Origin: Euclidia mi
Taxonomy: Eukaryota > Arthropoda > Insecta > Lepidoptera > Erebidae
Length of the DNA stretch: 64,000 bases
Assembly (NCBI GenBank): GCA_944739405.2
Contig: OX123209.2
Span: 8,315,217-8,379,216, forward strand
Direction: 5' to 3'
Made by a program: the position numbers and the translations under genes
Notes under the pieces: generated by a model
What the model saw: the letters and a program-made list of their open reading frames with translations, nothing else
Told to the model about the DNA's origin: nothing
Database searches by the model: none
Shown: positions 32,432 to 43,155 of the stretch, one piece after another
Position numbering within the stretch: the stretch's first letter is position 1
Layout: every line of letters begins with the position of its first letter

Positions 32432-32585
32432 ATTCATATCCCGACAAGCGGCAATAGGCTCGCGTGGGTGTAGCGCGTCGCACTACATGGGATCAAAACA
32501 CTGGCGAAAAGTGGGCGTTTAATATGCCTCTGCCTACCCCTTCGGGGAAACAGGTGTGAGTCTATGTATGTATGTATATATGAAA
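32432..32585 (+). mobile_element. SINE 3' half with (TATG)n tail
   Basis: Matches 23428-23575: ATCCCGACAAGCGGCAATAG, TGCCTCTGCCTACCCCTTCG, GTGAGTCTATG and TATG repeats. 5'-truncated. Confidence 0.85.
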
Positions 32586-32619
32586 AACTATTATGTATGT
32601 TACTGCACTCACTGCTGGA

Positions 32620-32836
32620 TAAAGAATTAATTATTAAAAACAACCGGTTTCCAGATCCTGAGAAATTTCCTGAGAGATTTAAAACTTGGGTTACTCTTGT
32701 TGGTGGAAAACTAGAAAAGGCATCGGATTGTGAAAAATACAAATATACAGTCATTTGTGATATTCGTTTTTGTGACAAACACAAAAATCGTTATAATCGG
32801 CTTAATGCATTGGCAGTTCCTATGCTCAATTTTCCT
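32620..32836 (+). pseudogene. THAP-type zinc finger exon (transposon-derived), partial
   Basis: The frame encodes RFPDPEKFPERFKTWVTLVG, SDCEKYKYTVICDIRFCDKH and NRYNRLNALAVPMLNFPG and is followed by a GTAAGT donor. The Trp, the late Cys-X2-His-like CDIRFCDKH (His-Phe expected; here Arg-Phe) and the AVPxLxxP tail are the second half of a THAP DNA-binding domain as found in P-element-like transposases. The first Cys pair would be in an upstream exon that the SINE at 32432-32585 has displaced. A zinc-ligand change from His to Arg suggests loss of function. Confidence 0.65.
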
Positions 32837-33113
32837 GGTAAGTCATATTTTAATTAATTTAACTATGTAGCGTAAAACCACCAGTAACTGGCCAGTAACT
32901 TAAGCACTTTCACAAAGTTACATTTGAATTATGTCCAAACAAGTTATTCTATTAAATTGATTGCAATACTATAGGATACTATACATATTCTTTTATAATA
33001 TTCAGGGTTATATAAGTAAAATAAAATAACCTTTTATAGATTTTTTAATAAAATAAAAATAAACTTCACTTTGGTAGTTACTAGCCACTAATTTTAGAAA
33101 TTGGCCGTCATAA

Positions 33114-33371
33114 GGCTGGTTTCAGAGTCACGCGTTTGACCCGCGCCGGCCACACGCGCGCGCTTTCAATTACACTAGATTAGTAGTAGCGTTTCATAGT
33201 CACGCAGTTCAAACGCGCCGCGTGTGAGACGCGCGCGCCGACCGCGCTGCCGTAGCTTCATACATTGCAATGAGAAACGCGAACTCGTTTCACAGTGGTC
33301 CGCGCGCCAAACGCGCTGTTGAGACGCGCTGGCCGACGGCGCGTGCCGCGCGCGTCACTCTGAAACCAGCC
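33114..33371. mobile_element. Harbinger-type MITE (258 bp, TAA duplication)
   Basis: The ends GGCTGGTTTCAGAGTCACGC and GCGTCACTCTGAAACCAGCC form a terminal inverted repeat, with TAA at 33111-33113 and 33372-33374. The interior is very rich in CGCG. Non-coding. Confidence 0.9.
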
Positions 33372-33416
33372 TAAAACTATTAATTGGCCACATATAATGA
33401 ATTTCAGTTTTATCAT

Positions 33417-34249
33417 TTTAGGAACTCATGTCCTATTTGAGTCCAGTAGCTTCGGGTTGATTCATAAATAAAAGTCAGTCTCACAAAAACAAACTGTATA
33501 TACAGGATGTAAAAAGACCCTTAACGAAAACTGAAACCCCATATAGTACCTATTATTACGATCATTTTTTACTTCGGCACCATACCTGGAAAATTACTGG
33601 TTCAGGAGATATTGAGGCTCAAAGTCACGATTTTTTTTTCGAATTATTCTAAAATCGTGTTTCGAATGATAAATGTACACTTTCTGCCAAATAAACATAA
33701 ACAAAATTTTCAATATTTCCCTAAAATAAACGGCTTTAATGTTTCCGACGCGTAGTGTATGCCTACATCAATCAGCTGCGAGGTCATTCCCCTCGGCCGC
33801 GCGACCACGTGATCATAAACTGCCGCCACCGCGGCGCACGGTGTAGGTAGATACGGCCGGCGTAGGTACTATGTCTGCAAGCGCGCGCTATACATTACCG
33901 GTAATAAAAGTTGTAATTTTTTTTAAGCATAATTTTTTTTTGTTTCCCAGGTATTATTTTCGCGTAGTATGACTTGGCATGATGGGCAAAACGAGTAGGC
34001 TTCGGCTTGGTGATGGGTCTTGTGACACCCTGTATATTTTCAGGGCCACAGTATTTCACTTAGTCTATACTATACTATATATACTCTATAAGTTTATAAC
34101 AGATCAGGCGTGTTAAAGAAGCGAGGTGTTAATCTGGACTGAATATAAAATAAACTTAAAAGATGAGGATTGTGTTTTGATGATTAACTTTACACTTACA
34201 TAGCTATGCACGTGCACTTACATAGTATGTATGTGTGTGTGTCCCTACA
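33417..34249 (-). repeat. Gypsy 3' LTR carrying a MITE
   Basis: Matches 39282-39578 except for the MITE at 33503-34032 and a short difference near 34175. It shares TTTAGGAACTCATGTCC, GTTTATAACAGATCAGGC and TGTGTGTGTCCCTACA. Confidence 0.95.
33503..34032. mobile_element. MITE (530 bp) with TA target duplication, inside the Gypsy LTR
   Basis: Starts CAGGATGTAAAAAGACCC. The reverse complement of its right end is CAGGGTGTCACAAGACCC (15 of 18 match). It is bordered by TA, and the other LTR shows the empty site (CTGTATATATATTTTC). No ORF. A TA target suggests a Tc/mariner-like or similar mover. Confidence 0.9.
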
Positions 34250-34546
34250 CCAAGGGGGGGCCCTTTAAAAAATATCACAAAAATAAATCCATTATGCAAA
34301 CTATTAAGGAATTTTTATACAACACAACAAAACTATAATAAGTAGTATATTTCAATTACACCGTTCAAATAAAAATATTTAACTCCCATGATGACACACT
34401 AATCTGTTACACAGAATAAAAGGTACCAAGTATGTATGAATAAACGGAATACAACACAAAAGGCTTACTTACAACATAATCTAATCAATTATTTACCATT
34501 AGATATTAGAAATAGGTAAGTAATAACTTATAATATACCTTATGCC

Positions 34547-34867
34547 TTACATATAACCGGATGCGGCCACACCGGTGGTCGCGGCGGTCGTGGACTGTTG
34601 GGATACTGTCTGCACGCGTACCACGGGAGGGCTCAACACGCTCAGGTTTGAAGCAGCCATCTCACGCCGGAGCCAAGACTTAGCACGTCGATGACAATGT
34701 ACTCTTATACCGTAGATGACCACGCCTATTATCAAAATGGCCAAAATAACAGCTACTATACCCAGAAAACTTATTTTCTGGTTCAAATCGCCGACGTCAA
34801 TTTGCGCTTGGGCTACCGCCACGTTTCCTTGAGAGGATCCGTTGTTACCCATATCGTAAAATAACAT
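34547..34867 (-). CDS. Small membrane protein ORF in the env position of the Gypsy element
   Basis: 106 codons, uninterrupted, between the pol stop (35393) and the 3' LTR. The first Met context is weak. The sixth codon is a second Met with G at -3 and +4, giving MGNNGSSQGN, which fits an N-myristoylation motif (Met-Gly-X3-Ser). Residues about 33-55 (SFLGIVAVILAILIIGVVIY) form one strong transmembrane segment, followed by a basic stretch VHCHRRAKSWLRR and a Ser/Thr/Val-rich tail. There is no signal peptide, furin site or spike-like length, so it is not a classical envelope. I do not recognise the family. Intactness in a broken element is notable. Confidence 0.6.
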   Translation of the reverse strand: MLFYDMGNNGSSQGNVAVAQAQIDVGDLNQKISFLGIVAVILAILIIGVVIYGIRVHCHRRAKSWLRREMAASNLSVLSPPVVRVQTVSQQSTTAATTGVAASGYM

Positions 34868-35392
34868 TGACCTCTAGCTACAAATTTTGACGACAAAATG
34901 AGTCAAATTTAAAATTTCATATCCAAAGTACATGGCAACGTGTATCTATGTATTTCGATACAGTATGCGGACAATGCAAAAAATTATACCTAAAACGTAT
35001 ACATGAAACAATATAGGTAGGTAAGTACCTAGTTAATAATTTCTTATACGTAATTATTTGTTATAAACTAACACATCCATACATTCATACTTAATTAAAA
35101 GTAAACTTATTATAGAACTTAATAGTGACTGATAATAATTATGTATGTACCTACTATTTGTGTAATATATCCCAAACGCGTTATCAAACATTAGAGCGCT
35201 TCAAGCAAAACTAAGTTATGCAATATAAAATCTAATTCCCTATGCAATAAGGTTTATAATTCTAATCTAATAAGTAGTTTCTTGATAATCAACAACAATT
35301 GTATATAATTTATCAGTCCCACGATATTAAAATGTAAACTACGACGTTACGTTACTACTTAACTTATTTTACACTTTACGTTGTGAGAATAC
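34868..35392 (-). other. Gypsy internal non-coding segment between pol and the small ORF
   Basis: AT-rich, with no frame of note. It may hold a splice acceptor or leader for the small ORF, but none could be chosen. Confidence 0.4.
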
Positions 35393-35595
35393 CTAGTCCA
35401 CAAACCTTACAGGTCGTCGTATTACCCGTACGCTCCGCGACACCTGCGGCTCATGTTGCGAACTTTTCCGCGTATCAGGCGGCTGAGTTGTGGGAATAAT
35501 ATCATCCTTTCCTACTAATTTGTCGTACACAGGAGCGTTTTGTACATTAATCGTGAAAGCTGGTTTCAATCTATCGATAGAAATATTAGCTTCGC
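35393..35595 (-). pseudogene. Gypsy integrase C-terminal tail, after the LINE insertion
   Basis: Minus-strand frame: EANISIDRLKPAFTINVQ, YDKLVGKDDIIPTT and a Ser/Arg-rich end to a TAG at 35393-35395. The SIDRLKPAF motif closes the SH3-like C-terminal part of Gypsy integrases. It continues the protein interrupted at 37495. Confidence 0.8.
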
Positions 35596-37494
35596 GATTG
35601 ATTGATTGATTGAAAATTCTTTATTGTACACCAGAAAAACAAAAATATACAAGAATACAGTGATCAAATTATAAACAACTTAAAACTAGGTACAAGGGCG
35701 GTCTTATCGCAAAATGCGAAAACTATGTACTTACATACTAATATTACAACATACATAAATATATACTTTATAAAATATATAAATAGATACTATAAATAAA
35801 TACAATAGATATTAATACCTAAATAAATAGATACCATAAAAAATACAATATCAGTGCAAGTTTAAAAGAGTAGTCACGGAAAATCTGCTAAGTAGTGTTT
35901 GGTGATCAGTTTCCTAAATAATGTCAACGATTGAGCCTATCTTATTGTCTCAGGCAACAAATTCCACAATCGGATAGCCTGGACAGTAAAAGATTTGTCG
36001 TAGAAAACCGAAGAATGAGCAGGAACTTTCAACCTAAGATTCTCCGATGATCTTAAGCACTTTGTATGTGTGTCATGGAGGTATTCAAAGCGAGTTTTCA
36101 GATACATGGGAAAAGAAGGGTTGTATAGAATATTATAGAGAAGGCAGAGAATGTGAGTATTCCAGCGAAGGCGGATTGGTAGCCACTTGAGCTTCGTGCG
36201 AAATTCAGAGATATGATCATATTTGCGTAAACCAAATATGAATCTTATACAGAAATTTTGGAGCCGCTCAAGTTTATCAAGCTGATCATTATTGAGATCG
36301 AGATAGCTGGCATCGGCATAGTCAAGAATGGGAAGAAGAATAGATTGCACAAGTGCAATTTTAGTGGCAGTTGGAAGGAAATTACGCAGTCTTCTCAATG
36401 ATGCTATGGCAGCAAAAAGACGTCGGCTGATGTATTGCAGCTGGACGGCCCACGAAAATGTTGTGTCTATGTATATCCCCAGATTCTTAACATATTTACG
36501 AAAAGGAATAGAAACACCTGCAAAAGACACCTGGGGAAGCACGGACCAGTTAATCCTAGATGTCAGTCTAGAGCTGCCAATAATTATAGCCTGGGTTTCA
36601 ACAGGATTAACCTTAAAACCATACGTTTTAGTCCATTCTGATATGGCTACTAGGTCCTGATTAATACTGGCAATGCCTAAAGATAAATTTTCAAGCTTCG
36701 CTTGTGAGTAGATTTGCAGATCATCTGCATAAAGGTGGTAGGAACTTGAAATAGAATTAGATATTGAATTGATAAAAATGGAGAAGAGCAGAGGAGAGAG
36801 AACGCCGCCCTGAGGTACACCCGCAGAATTGTCGCACCAGGACGAATAAGTTTCATCCAGATGGACACGCTGCCGGCGGCCAAACAGGTAACTACGAAAC
36901 CAGTCAGTCACGGATGGAGATATGCTAAGAGAGCTTAAAATGGCAAGGAGAACATCAAAGTCAACGGTGTTGAAATCATTGCTGAAATCCAACAAACAGA
37001 GAATTGTGAGCTTGCCGTCCTCCATACCTGACCTGATATCATCCGTAATATTCACAAGGGCTGTAGTGGTGCTATGACCAGAACGGAAACCTGATTGAAA
37101 AGGATTGAGGATGTCATTTTTTATAAGGAATGAGTTAAGTTGGTTATAGATGAGACGTTCAAGGACTTTGGATAGGAAGGGTAGTATGGATATGGGTCGG
37201 AATTCAGAGAAGGATACAGGATTGGATTTTTTAGGTAGCGGAATCACATGAGCATACTTCCAAGCTGCAGGAAACACGCCACTGGAAATTGAGGAATTAA
37301 ATATGTGCGTGATAATAGGTAGGCTTATATCAAGGATGGGGAGGATCATATTACGGGTGATACCGTCACAACCAACAGCGTTGGAGCTAATAGATAAAAT
37401 GCTCTTCTTAACATCATATGCACTAAACTGACTAAAGACAAAGGGAGTATAATCAGGAGTTGAAAGCGATGAAAGATAATTTATTGTATTCAAT
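35596..37494 (-). pseudogene. CR1-like LINE A (5'-truncated) inserted in Gypsy pol
   Basis: The frame 37493-35937 (518 codons, uninterrupted) is a reverse transcriptase with C-terminal region: AVGCDGITRNMILP, PLPKKSNPVSFSEFRPISIL, GFRSGHSTTTALVNITDDI, CLLDFSNDFNTVDFDVLL (catalytic Asp present; the usual SNAF is SNDF), SAGVPQGGVLSPLLFSIFIN and YHLYADDLQIYSQ. The 3' end has TTTATTGTACACCAGAAAAA on the plus strand and a (CAAT)n microsatellite tail at 35596-35612. The endonuclease is missing. LINE B at 39655 is the same family. Confidence 0.95.
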
Positions 37495-39007
37495 TTGGCA
37501 ATTGAATCTTAAAATCTTTGGAACCTTGCTCTAGCACCTTAAATGGACCGTCATATGGAGGTTTTAGGGATCTGTGAACGGCATCGTCCCGCACAAATAC
37601 GAAATCTGTATTCTGTAAATCAGAATATACGAATATCTTCTCAGAACTAAGTTTATCTCTAGTAGGGCGATAGGAACTGAGAGTTGCGCGAATGTTTCTA
37701 ATTAAACTATACGGTTCATTGTTATGACTATCATTTGATCGTTCATAAAACTCGCCAGGCAAACGTAAAGATCTACCGAATGTCAACTGCGCGGCACTGA
37801 TCCCGCTATCCGTACGAATGGCAGCGCGCAACCCGAATAATACAACTGGTAATTCTTCTACCCATGTTGTGTTTTCATGCAAACGTGCCATGAGAGCGGC
37901 TTTTAATGAACGATGCCATCTCTCCACGGCGCCGTTGCTCTGCGGATGGTATGGTGTGGTTCTAATCTTATGGATCCCTAGAAACTTCATTTAATTTTTG
38001 AACTAATACGATTCAAATTGGCGACCCTGATCGGTCGTTATTCTTATCGGACAACCATATCTAACTATCCATCCTTCGTATATACATTTCGCGACTATCT
38101 CTGTCGTTATTTCCTGTACGGGGAAGGCCTTTGGCCATCGAGTACACCTGTCCAAAACTGTGACCAAATACCTAAATCCTTGCGGAGATGTTGGTAACGG
38201 ACCAACAATATCTGCGTGGATATGCTCGAATCGTCCAGACACATTGCGGTTGACCTTTGACCTCTGACATTGCAGACAAGTTTTAGCCCACAAACCTACA
38301 TCTCTATTCATACCGGGCCATACAAAATACTTAGAAATCATTTTCCGCGTCGATATGACGCCAGGATGACTTAAACTATGTACACTATCGAAAGCAATTT
38401 TTCTAAAATGTTCTGTTAAGTATGGCCTAACCACGTTTCCAGATGTTTCGCAATAAATTCGCTTATTACATACAGGTAATAACATTTGTTTATATTTAAT
38501 ATCACTGTCGCTATCTGAATTCTTCAACATGCGCAATAAGTACTCGTCTTTCATTTGCCCGTCGGCAAGTGCATTATAGTCGAGTACAGTCGGACACACT
38601 ATTGTTTCAATTCGTGACAATGTATCTGCTACTTTATTATGTGTACATTTGATATGCTGAATATCTATCGTAAATTCGCTAATAAAAAGGAGTTGACGCG
38701 TTCTCCTTGGTATTTCATTATCGTCTTTACCTAATTTTGAAAAAGCAGTACATAAAGGTTTGTGGTCTGTATACACGGTCAGAGGTCGACCTTCAAACAA
38801 TTTGCGAAAATATTTAATAGATCTGTAAATGGCTAGTAGCTCCCTATCGTAAGTTGAATACTTCTGTTCCGTAGGGGGTAATTTTTTCGAAAAATAGCCT
38901 AGCGGCTTCCAAACGCCGTCTAACTTTTGCTGCAATACGGCACCCATAGATGTATTAGAAGCATCGGTCATTAACGCAAGTGGAACATTTGGAAGTGGAT
39001 GTGACAA
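37495..39007 (-). pseudogene. Gypsy RNase H and integrase, two internal stops
   Basis: From 39007 down: RNase H with LMTDASNTSMGAVLQQ, YSTYDRELLAIYRSI and TVYTDHKPL (Asp, Glu, Asp). Then the integrase zinc finger HSLSHPGVIST ... CLQCQ (HHCC), and the catalytic core HADIVGPLP, ITTDQGRQFES and TTPYHPQSNGAVERWHRS, so all three DDE residues are present. TAG and TAA codons just after DQGRQFESY (38003-37990) interrupt the frame without shifting it. 37990-37495 continues to DGPFKVLEQGSKDFKIQLPN, where LINE A enters. Upstream reverse transcriptase is absent. Confidence 0.95.
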
Positions 39008-39047
39008 CGTAACGGCTTTCTGTAGACCTGTCTTACATTGTACAATA

Positions 39048-39262
39048 GGACATGAGTTCCTAAATTGGTAACCCCGACGTGATAGTTCGTTTAGGCCACA
39101 GTGAACTTAAATTTTGTGACTATTTTTGTGTGCGGTCAGTGACTATTATTCGGTGAAAATGACTACCAGTGTTCCGGGCGTTCCCCAAATGCCACAAGCG
39201 AAAATAGCACTCTACATCGCGAACATTTAAGGTTGGTATTTGAACGCTTCAATACTTACGGT
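39048..39262 (+). other. Inverted Gypsy leader and gag start
   Basis: On the plus strand: LTR end GGACATGAGTTCCTAAA (39048-39064), primer site TGGTAACCCCGACGTGAT (39066-39083), leader, then an ATG at 39159 opening MTTSVPGVPQMPQAKIALYI. It is opposite in orientation to the rest of the element and abuts the genuine primer site of the 5' LTR. Confidence 0.85.
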
Positions 39263-39280
39263 ATCACGTCGGGGTCACCA
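39263..39280 (-). promoter_or_regulatory. Gypsy primer-binding site, tRNA-Trp type
   Basis: TGGTGACCCCGACGTGAT on the minus strand, one base after the 5' LTR. It is complementary to the conserved 3' end of eukaryotic tRNA-Trp (ATCACGTCGGGGTCA plus CCA). Confidence 0.85.
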
Positions 39281-39281
39281 A

Positions 39282-39578
39282 TTTAGGAACTCATGTCCTA
39301 TTTGAATCCAGTAGCTTCGGGTTGATTCATAAATAAAAGTCAGTCTCACAAAAACGAACTGTATATATATTTTCAGGGCCACAGTATTTCACTTAGTCTA
39401 TACTATACTATATATACTCTATAAGTTTATAACAGATCAGGCATGTTAAAGAAGCGAGGTGTTAATCTGGACTGAATATAAAATAAACTTAAAAGATGAG
39501 GATTGTGTAGATGCCACTTTACACTTACATAGCTATGCACGTGCACTTACATAGTATGTATGTGTGTGTGTCCCTACA
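39282..39578 (-). repeat. Gypsy 5' LTR (297 bp)
   Basis: Near-identical partner of the LTR at 33417-34249 without the MITE. It gives the empty site for that MITE. Confidence 0.95.
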
Positions 39579-39654
39579 ATCATAGATTTATAGAGATATC
39601 TACTAGGTATCTCTATACGAACATAAAACAATATTTTAAGCACCGTAACATTTA

Positions 39655-42600
39655 GTATAATGCACAATAAAGATATAGATAGATAGATAGATATACTCTT
39701 TATTGTACACCAAATAATATTGAAAAGTACACATTTTTTTAATTGGCTTATACTACAGCATGTACAAATGGCGGCCTTATCGCTAAAAGCGATCTCTTCC
39801 AGGCAACCTTTGGATGGACAGAAATGGTGTGCAAGCAATCAAGTGTGGCGATGGTGTAGTTAATAAATAAAATAATATCAACTAATATACATACTGAATA
39901 TACATAAATGTATAAATATTATATATCATACATATTCTACATAAAGACCATACACATATTATGTACATACATTATTATATATAAATATATACCTATAAAC
40001 TATACGAGATAGAATGTCATATATTTCATAATATCGTTATACTAAAAACTATGCTAAAATACAGATACAGTGAATACTACTCATAAAGTAAGACCTGCAT
40101 TCTAGGAGAACAGTGCATGATGTTAAATGGACAGGTAGTGCTTTTTTAACATGCTTTTAAAAATGTTTAAGGATTCTGCTTTCCGAATCTCCACACATCC
40201 ACAGTCGCGCGGCCTGTACAGTAAATGATTTGCTAAAGAAATTTGTGGAATGCGTTGGTATCTCCAGCGTCAAATTTTCAGACGACCTCAAGGACCTCTC
40301 ATGTGCGTCATTAAGGAACTTAAAACGTTCTTTGAGATAAAAAGGAGTACTGGGATTAAACAAGATATTATACAATAATGTAAGAATGTGAGTATTCCGG
40401 CGAAGACGAATCGGGAGCCACTTGAGTATGTTGCGAAATTCTGAAACATGATCATATTTGCGCAGTCCAAATATGAAACGTATGCAAAAGTTTTGAAGAC
40501 GCTCAAGTTTGTCTAACTGCTCCTCAGAGAGGTCAAGATAGCTGACATCAGCGTAGTCAATTACGGGCAGAAGCAAAGATTGTGCAAGTGCAATTTTAGT
40601 GGCAGTTGGTAGGAAATTGCGTAACCTACGCAATGAGCCCGCCGAAGCAAATAGTCTGCGACTTGTTTCTTGCAGTTGAAAACTCCAAGATATGGTTTCG
40701 TCAAAGTAGATACCAAGATTTTTTACAGTATTACTGAACGGGATATTTTTGCCATCAAACTTGATTTGTGGTAAATCGGACCAGCAAATTTTAGACACCA
40801 TGCGGGGACTGCCGACAATAATTAGTTGTGTTTTGTCAGGATTTACTATGATTCCATACTGTTTACTCCACTCGCAAATCCGCGCCAAGTCTGTGTTGAT
40901 AGTAGTACAGGCTTCGGGCAAGTTATTTAAGGGTGCTTGTGTATAGATCTGTAAATCATCTGCGTAAAGGTGGTAGGATGAAAGTAAATGTTTTGAGATA
41001 GAATTAATAAATATCGCGAAGAGTAAAGGAGATAGCACGCCACCCTGTGGTACACCGGCATTCGTGTTAGACCAAGTGGAATAAGTGTCTTCGATGAGTA
41101 TACGTTGCCGGCGACCAAACAGGTAACTATGAAACCAGTCAACCGCCGTTGGAGATATGTTAAGAGAGCGTAGAATGCCAAGTAGGATGTGAAAATCTAC
41201 CGTGTTGAAAGCATTGCTGAAGTCAAGTAAGGACAAAACGGTAAGATTCCCACTATCCATACCTAGCCTGATGTCATCTGACACGCGGATCAAGGCAGTA
41301 ACGGTACTGTGGCCAGGGCGGAAGCCGGATTGATAGGGATTAAGGAGTGCATTTTTACACAGGAAGGAACTGAGTTGCGTGTGAATGAGACGTTCTAGGA
41401 CTTTTGACAGGAAAGGTAGTATGGATATTGGTCGATAGTCTGAGAAGGAATAGGGTTTAGGTTTCTTGGGTAAAGGAATTATAAGTGCATCTTTCCACGC
41501 TGTTGGAAAGATGCCACGGACAACGGAGTGATTAAGGATGTGAGATAGGATAGGAAGAATTTCGTCTAGGATGGGGAGGATCATTTTACGGCTGAGACTA
41601 TCGTTACCGACTGCATTAGACGTCATTGCTAATATACTCTTCTTAACATCACAAGCGGCAAATTGCGAGAAGGCAAAGGGATCATAATCTGGGGTTGGCA
41701 AGGATGAAAGAAGTTGTAGAGTGTTTCTTTTCGTATTTCCATCTAATTTGGACGAAGTAGTAAAATGTAAATTGAGAGAATCAAGGTGGACGTTATTCGG
41801 AATGGATTGCTGCTGTAACTTACCAATACCCAATGATTTGAGAAATTTCCAGACTTTAGCTGGATCACCAGTTTCAACGGATTCATGAATATGTTGGCGT
41901 TGTGCTTTCCTACACACCTTGTTGCAGTGATTTCTTAGAGCCACGTATCTTTCTTGGTTCAAAAGAGTCGGCCTATGCTTCAATTTAGTCTTCGCAGCAG
42001 ATTTTTTGGCCATGATCTTTTTAATATCATCTGTAAGCCAAGGTGCTGGTAAATGCTTAATTTGATAGCGCGGATGGGCGCATGCTTGTCATATAGCTGA
42101 ATTAGATTCGTTGTTAGGATATGGACTTTCATGTCTATACAATCTGAGGAATATAGAGTGTCCCAATCTATTTTACTGGCATCCTCACGCAACTTGGCAT
42201 GATCCATGCCGCTAAAATTGCGCTGCAAGATAATCTTCGGCTTCGCTTTGGGTGGACGTAATTTGTATGAAACAAAGATGAGGTCATGGTAAGAGAATGC
42301 ATCAGCTGTGCACTGACCATGCTTAGAAACAGAGTTAAGAGAAGATACAAGAATAAGGTCAAGAAGAGAAGAAGCGGAATTAGGGAAGTGATGAGTTGCA
42401 TTTAAGTTAAGAATTGATAAATTGCAGGACTCAGTGACACGCCGAAAAGAGGTGGCACGAGAATCCTGTTTGAGAAGGCCTGTATTAAAGTCGCCCATAA
42501 TAATAGTATGGTCGTAAGAGGGAGTCAAATTTTCCAAAATTTGCTCGAAGGATGAAAAAAGTTAACACGACACGAAGGGGAATAGTAAACGCCTAATAGT

Positions 42601-43060
42601 ACATAGTTTCGTGTGGTGCAGTTCCACCTCTAGAAAAAGATGCTCGCCAGCGTTCGCCGGTGGCGGCTGCGTTGACATAGATACTATATGAAAAGGAATG
42701 TGAGAACGTAAGTATATGGCAACAACGCCTCCACCACCGATCGCGCGATCATTCCTAATAAGGTGGAAACCAGGCAGAGAATATAAGGTGGATGGAAGAC
42801 ATGGTTTTAACCATGCCTCCGACACGAGGATGGCATGTATGTTTTGACTGTCTAGGTTGGCCAGCATATCGGGGAAATGGGCTGGAATATTCTGAGCATT
42901 TAAATGGACTACATTAAAGTTCCTGGGTACGTCTGAAAACTGAGACTGGAGAATGTCTACCAGGGAGGGTACACTTTCAAAGCTGTCATCGTGGCTTGTT
43001 GCAGAGAGGAAGGTGTCATCTTCGCTATTTGAGTCACTGTCTGTCATATCAAATAGATCT
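39655..43060 (-). pseudogene. CR1-like LINE B, nearly full-length ORF2, two frameshifts
   Basis: Minus strand. 43047-42562: a short acidic leader and the AP-endonuclease start (FNVVHLNAQNIPAHFPDML, ILVSEAWLKPCLPS, GGGGVVAIYLRSHIPF). A shift near 42560. 42537-41980: endonuclease end (IIMGDFNTGLL, LLDLILVSSLNSVSKHG, SYHDLIFVSYKLRPP). A shift near 42010. 42013-40157: reverse transcriptase (AVGNDSLSRKM, GFRPGHSTVTALI, LLDFSNAFNTVDFHIL, YHLYADDLQIYTQ) and C-terminus. The 3' end near 39674 has a (TAGA)n tail. It would copy its RNA at nicked DNA. It is the most complete LINE in the window, and no ORF1 was seen. Confidence 0.95.
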
Positions 43061-43155
43061 AAGGTTAGATATATATATAATATATATAATATAATATAAT
43101 ATATATAATATTATATACTATATAAAATATAGTATATAATATATCAATAAATATT
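43061..43155. repeat. AT-rich simple repeat (TATATAA type)
   Basis: Low-complexity TATATAATATA tract directly upstream of LINE B. Confidence 0.9.

Larger units (their letters stand above)
33417..39578 (-). mobile_element. Ty3/Gypsy LTR retrotransposon, rearranged, with nested insertions
   Basis: Both LTRs are present (33417-34249 and 39282-39578), starting TGTAGGGAC and ending GTTCCTAAA on the minus strand. ATCAT at 33412-33416 and 39579-39583 is a 5-bp target duplication. Coding order on the minus strand is RNase H, integrase, integrase tail (split by a LINE), then a small membrane-protein ORF. Gag, protease and most of reverse transcriptase are missing, replaced by an inverted leader/gag block. 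The LTRs differ at only a few positions outside the MITE, so the insertion is fairly recent. The usual purine-rich tract next to the 3' LTR is not evident (CCCCCCCTTGG precedes it on the sense strand). Confidence 0.95.

Noticed and set aside
34547..34867. Classical retroviral envelope protein
   Set aside because: Too short, with no signal peptide, cleavage site or fusion peptide. Described as a small membrane ORF instead.
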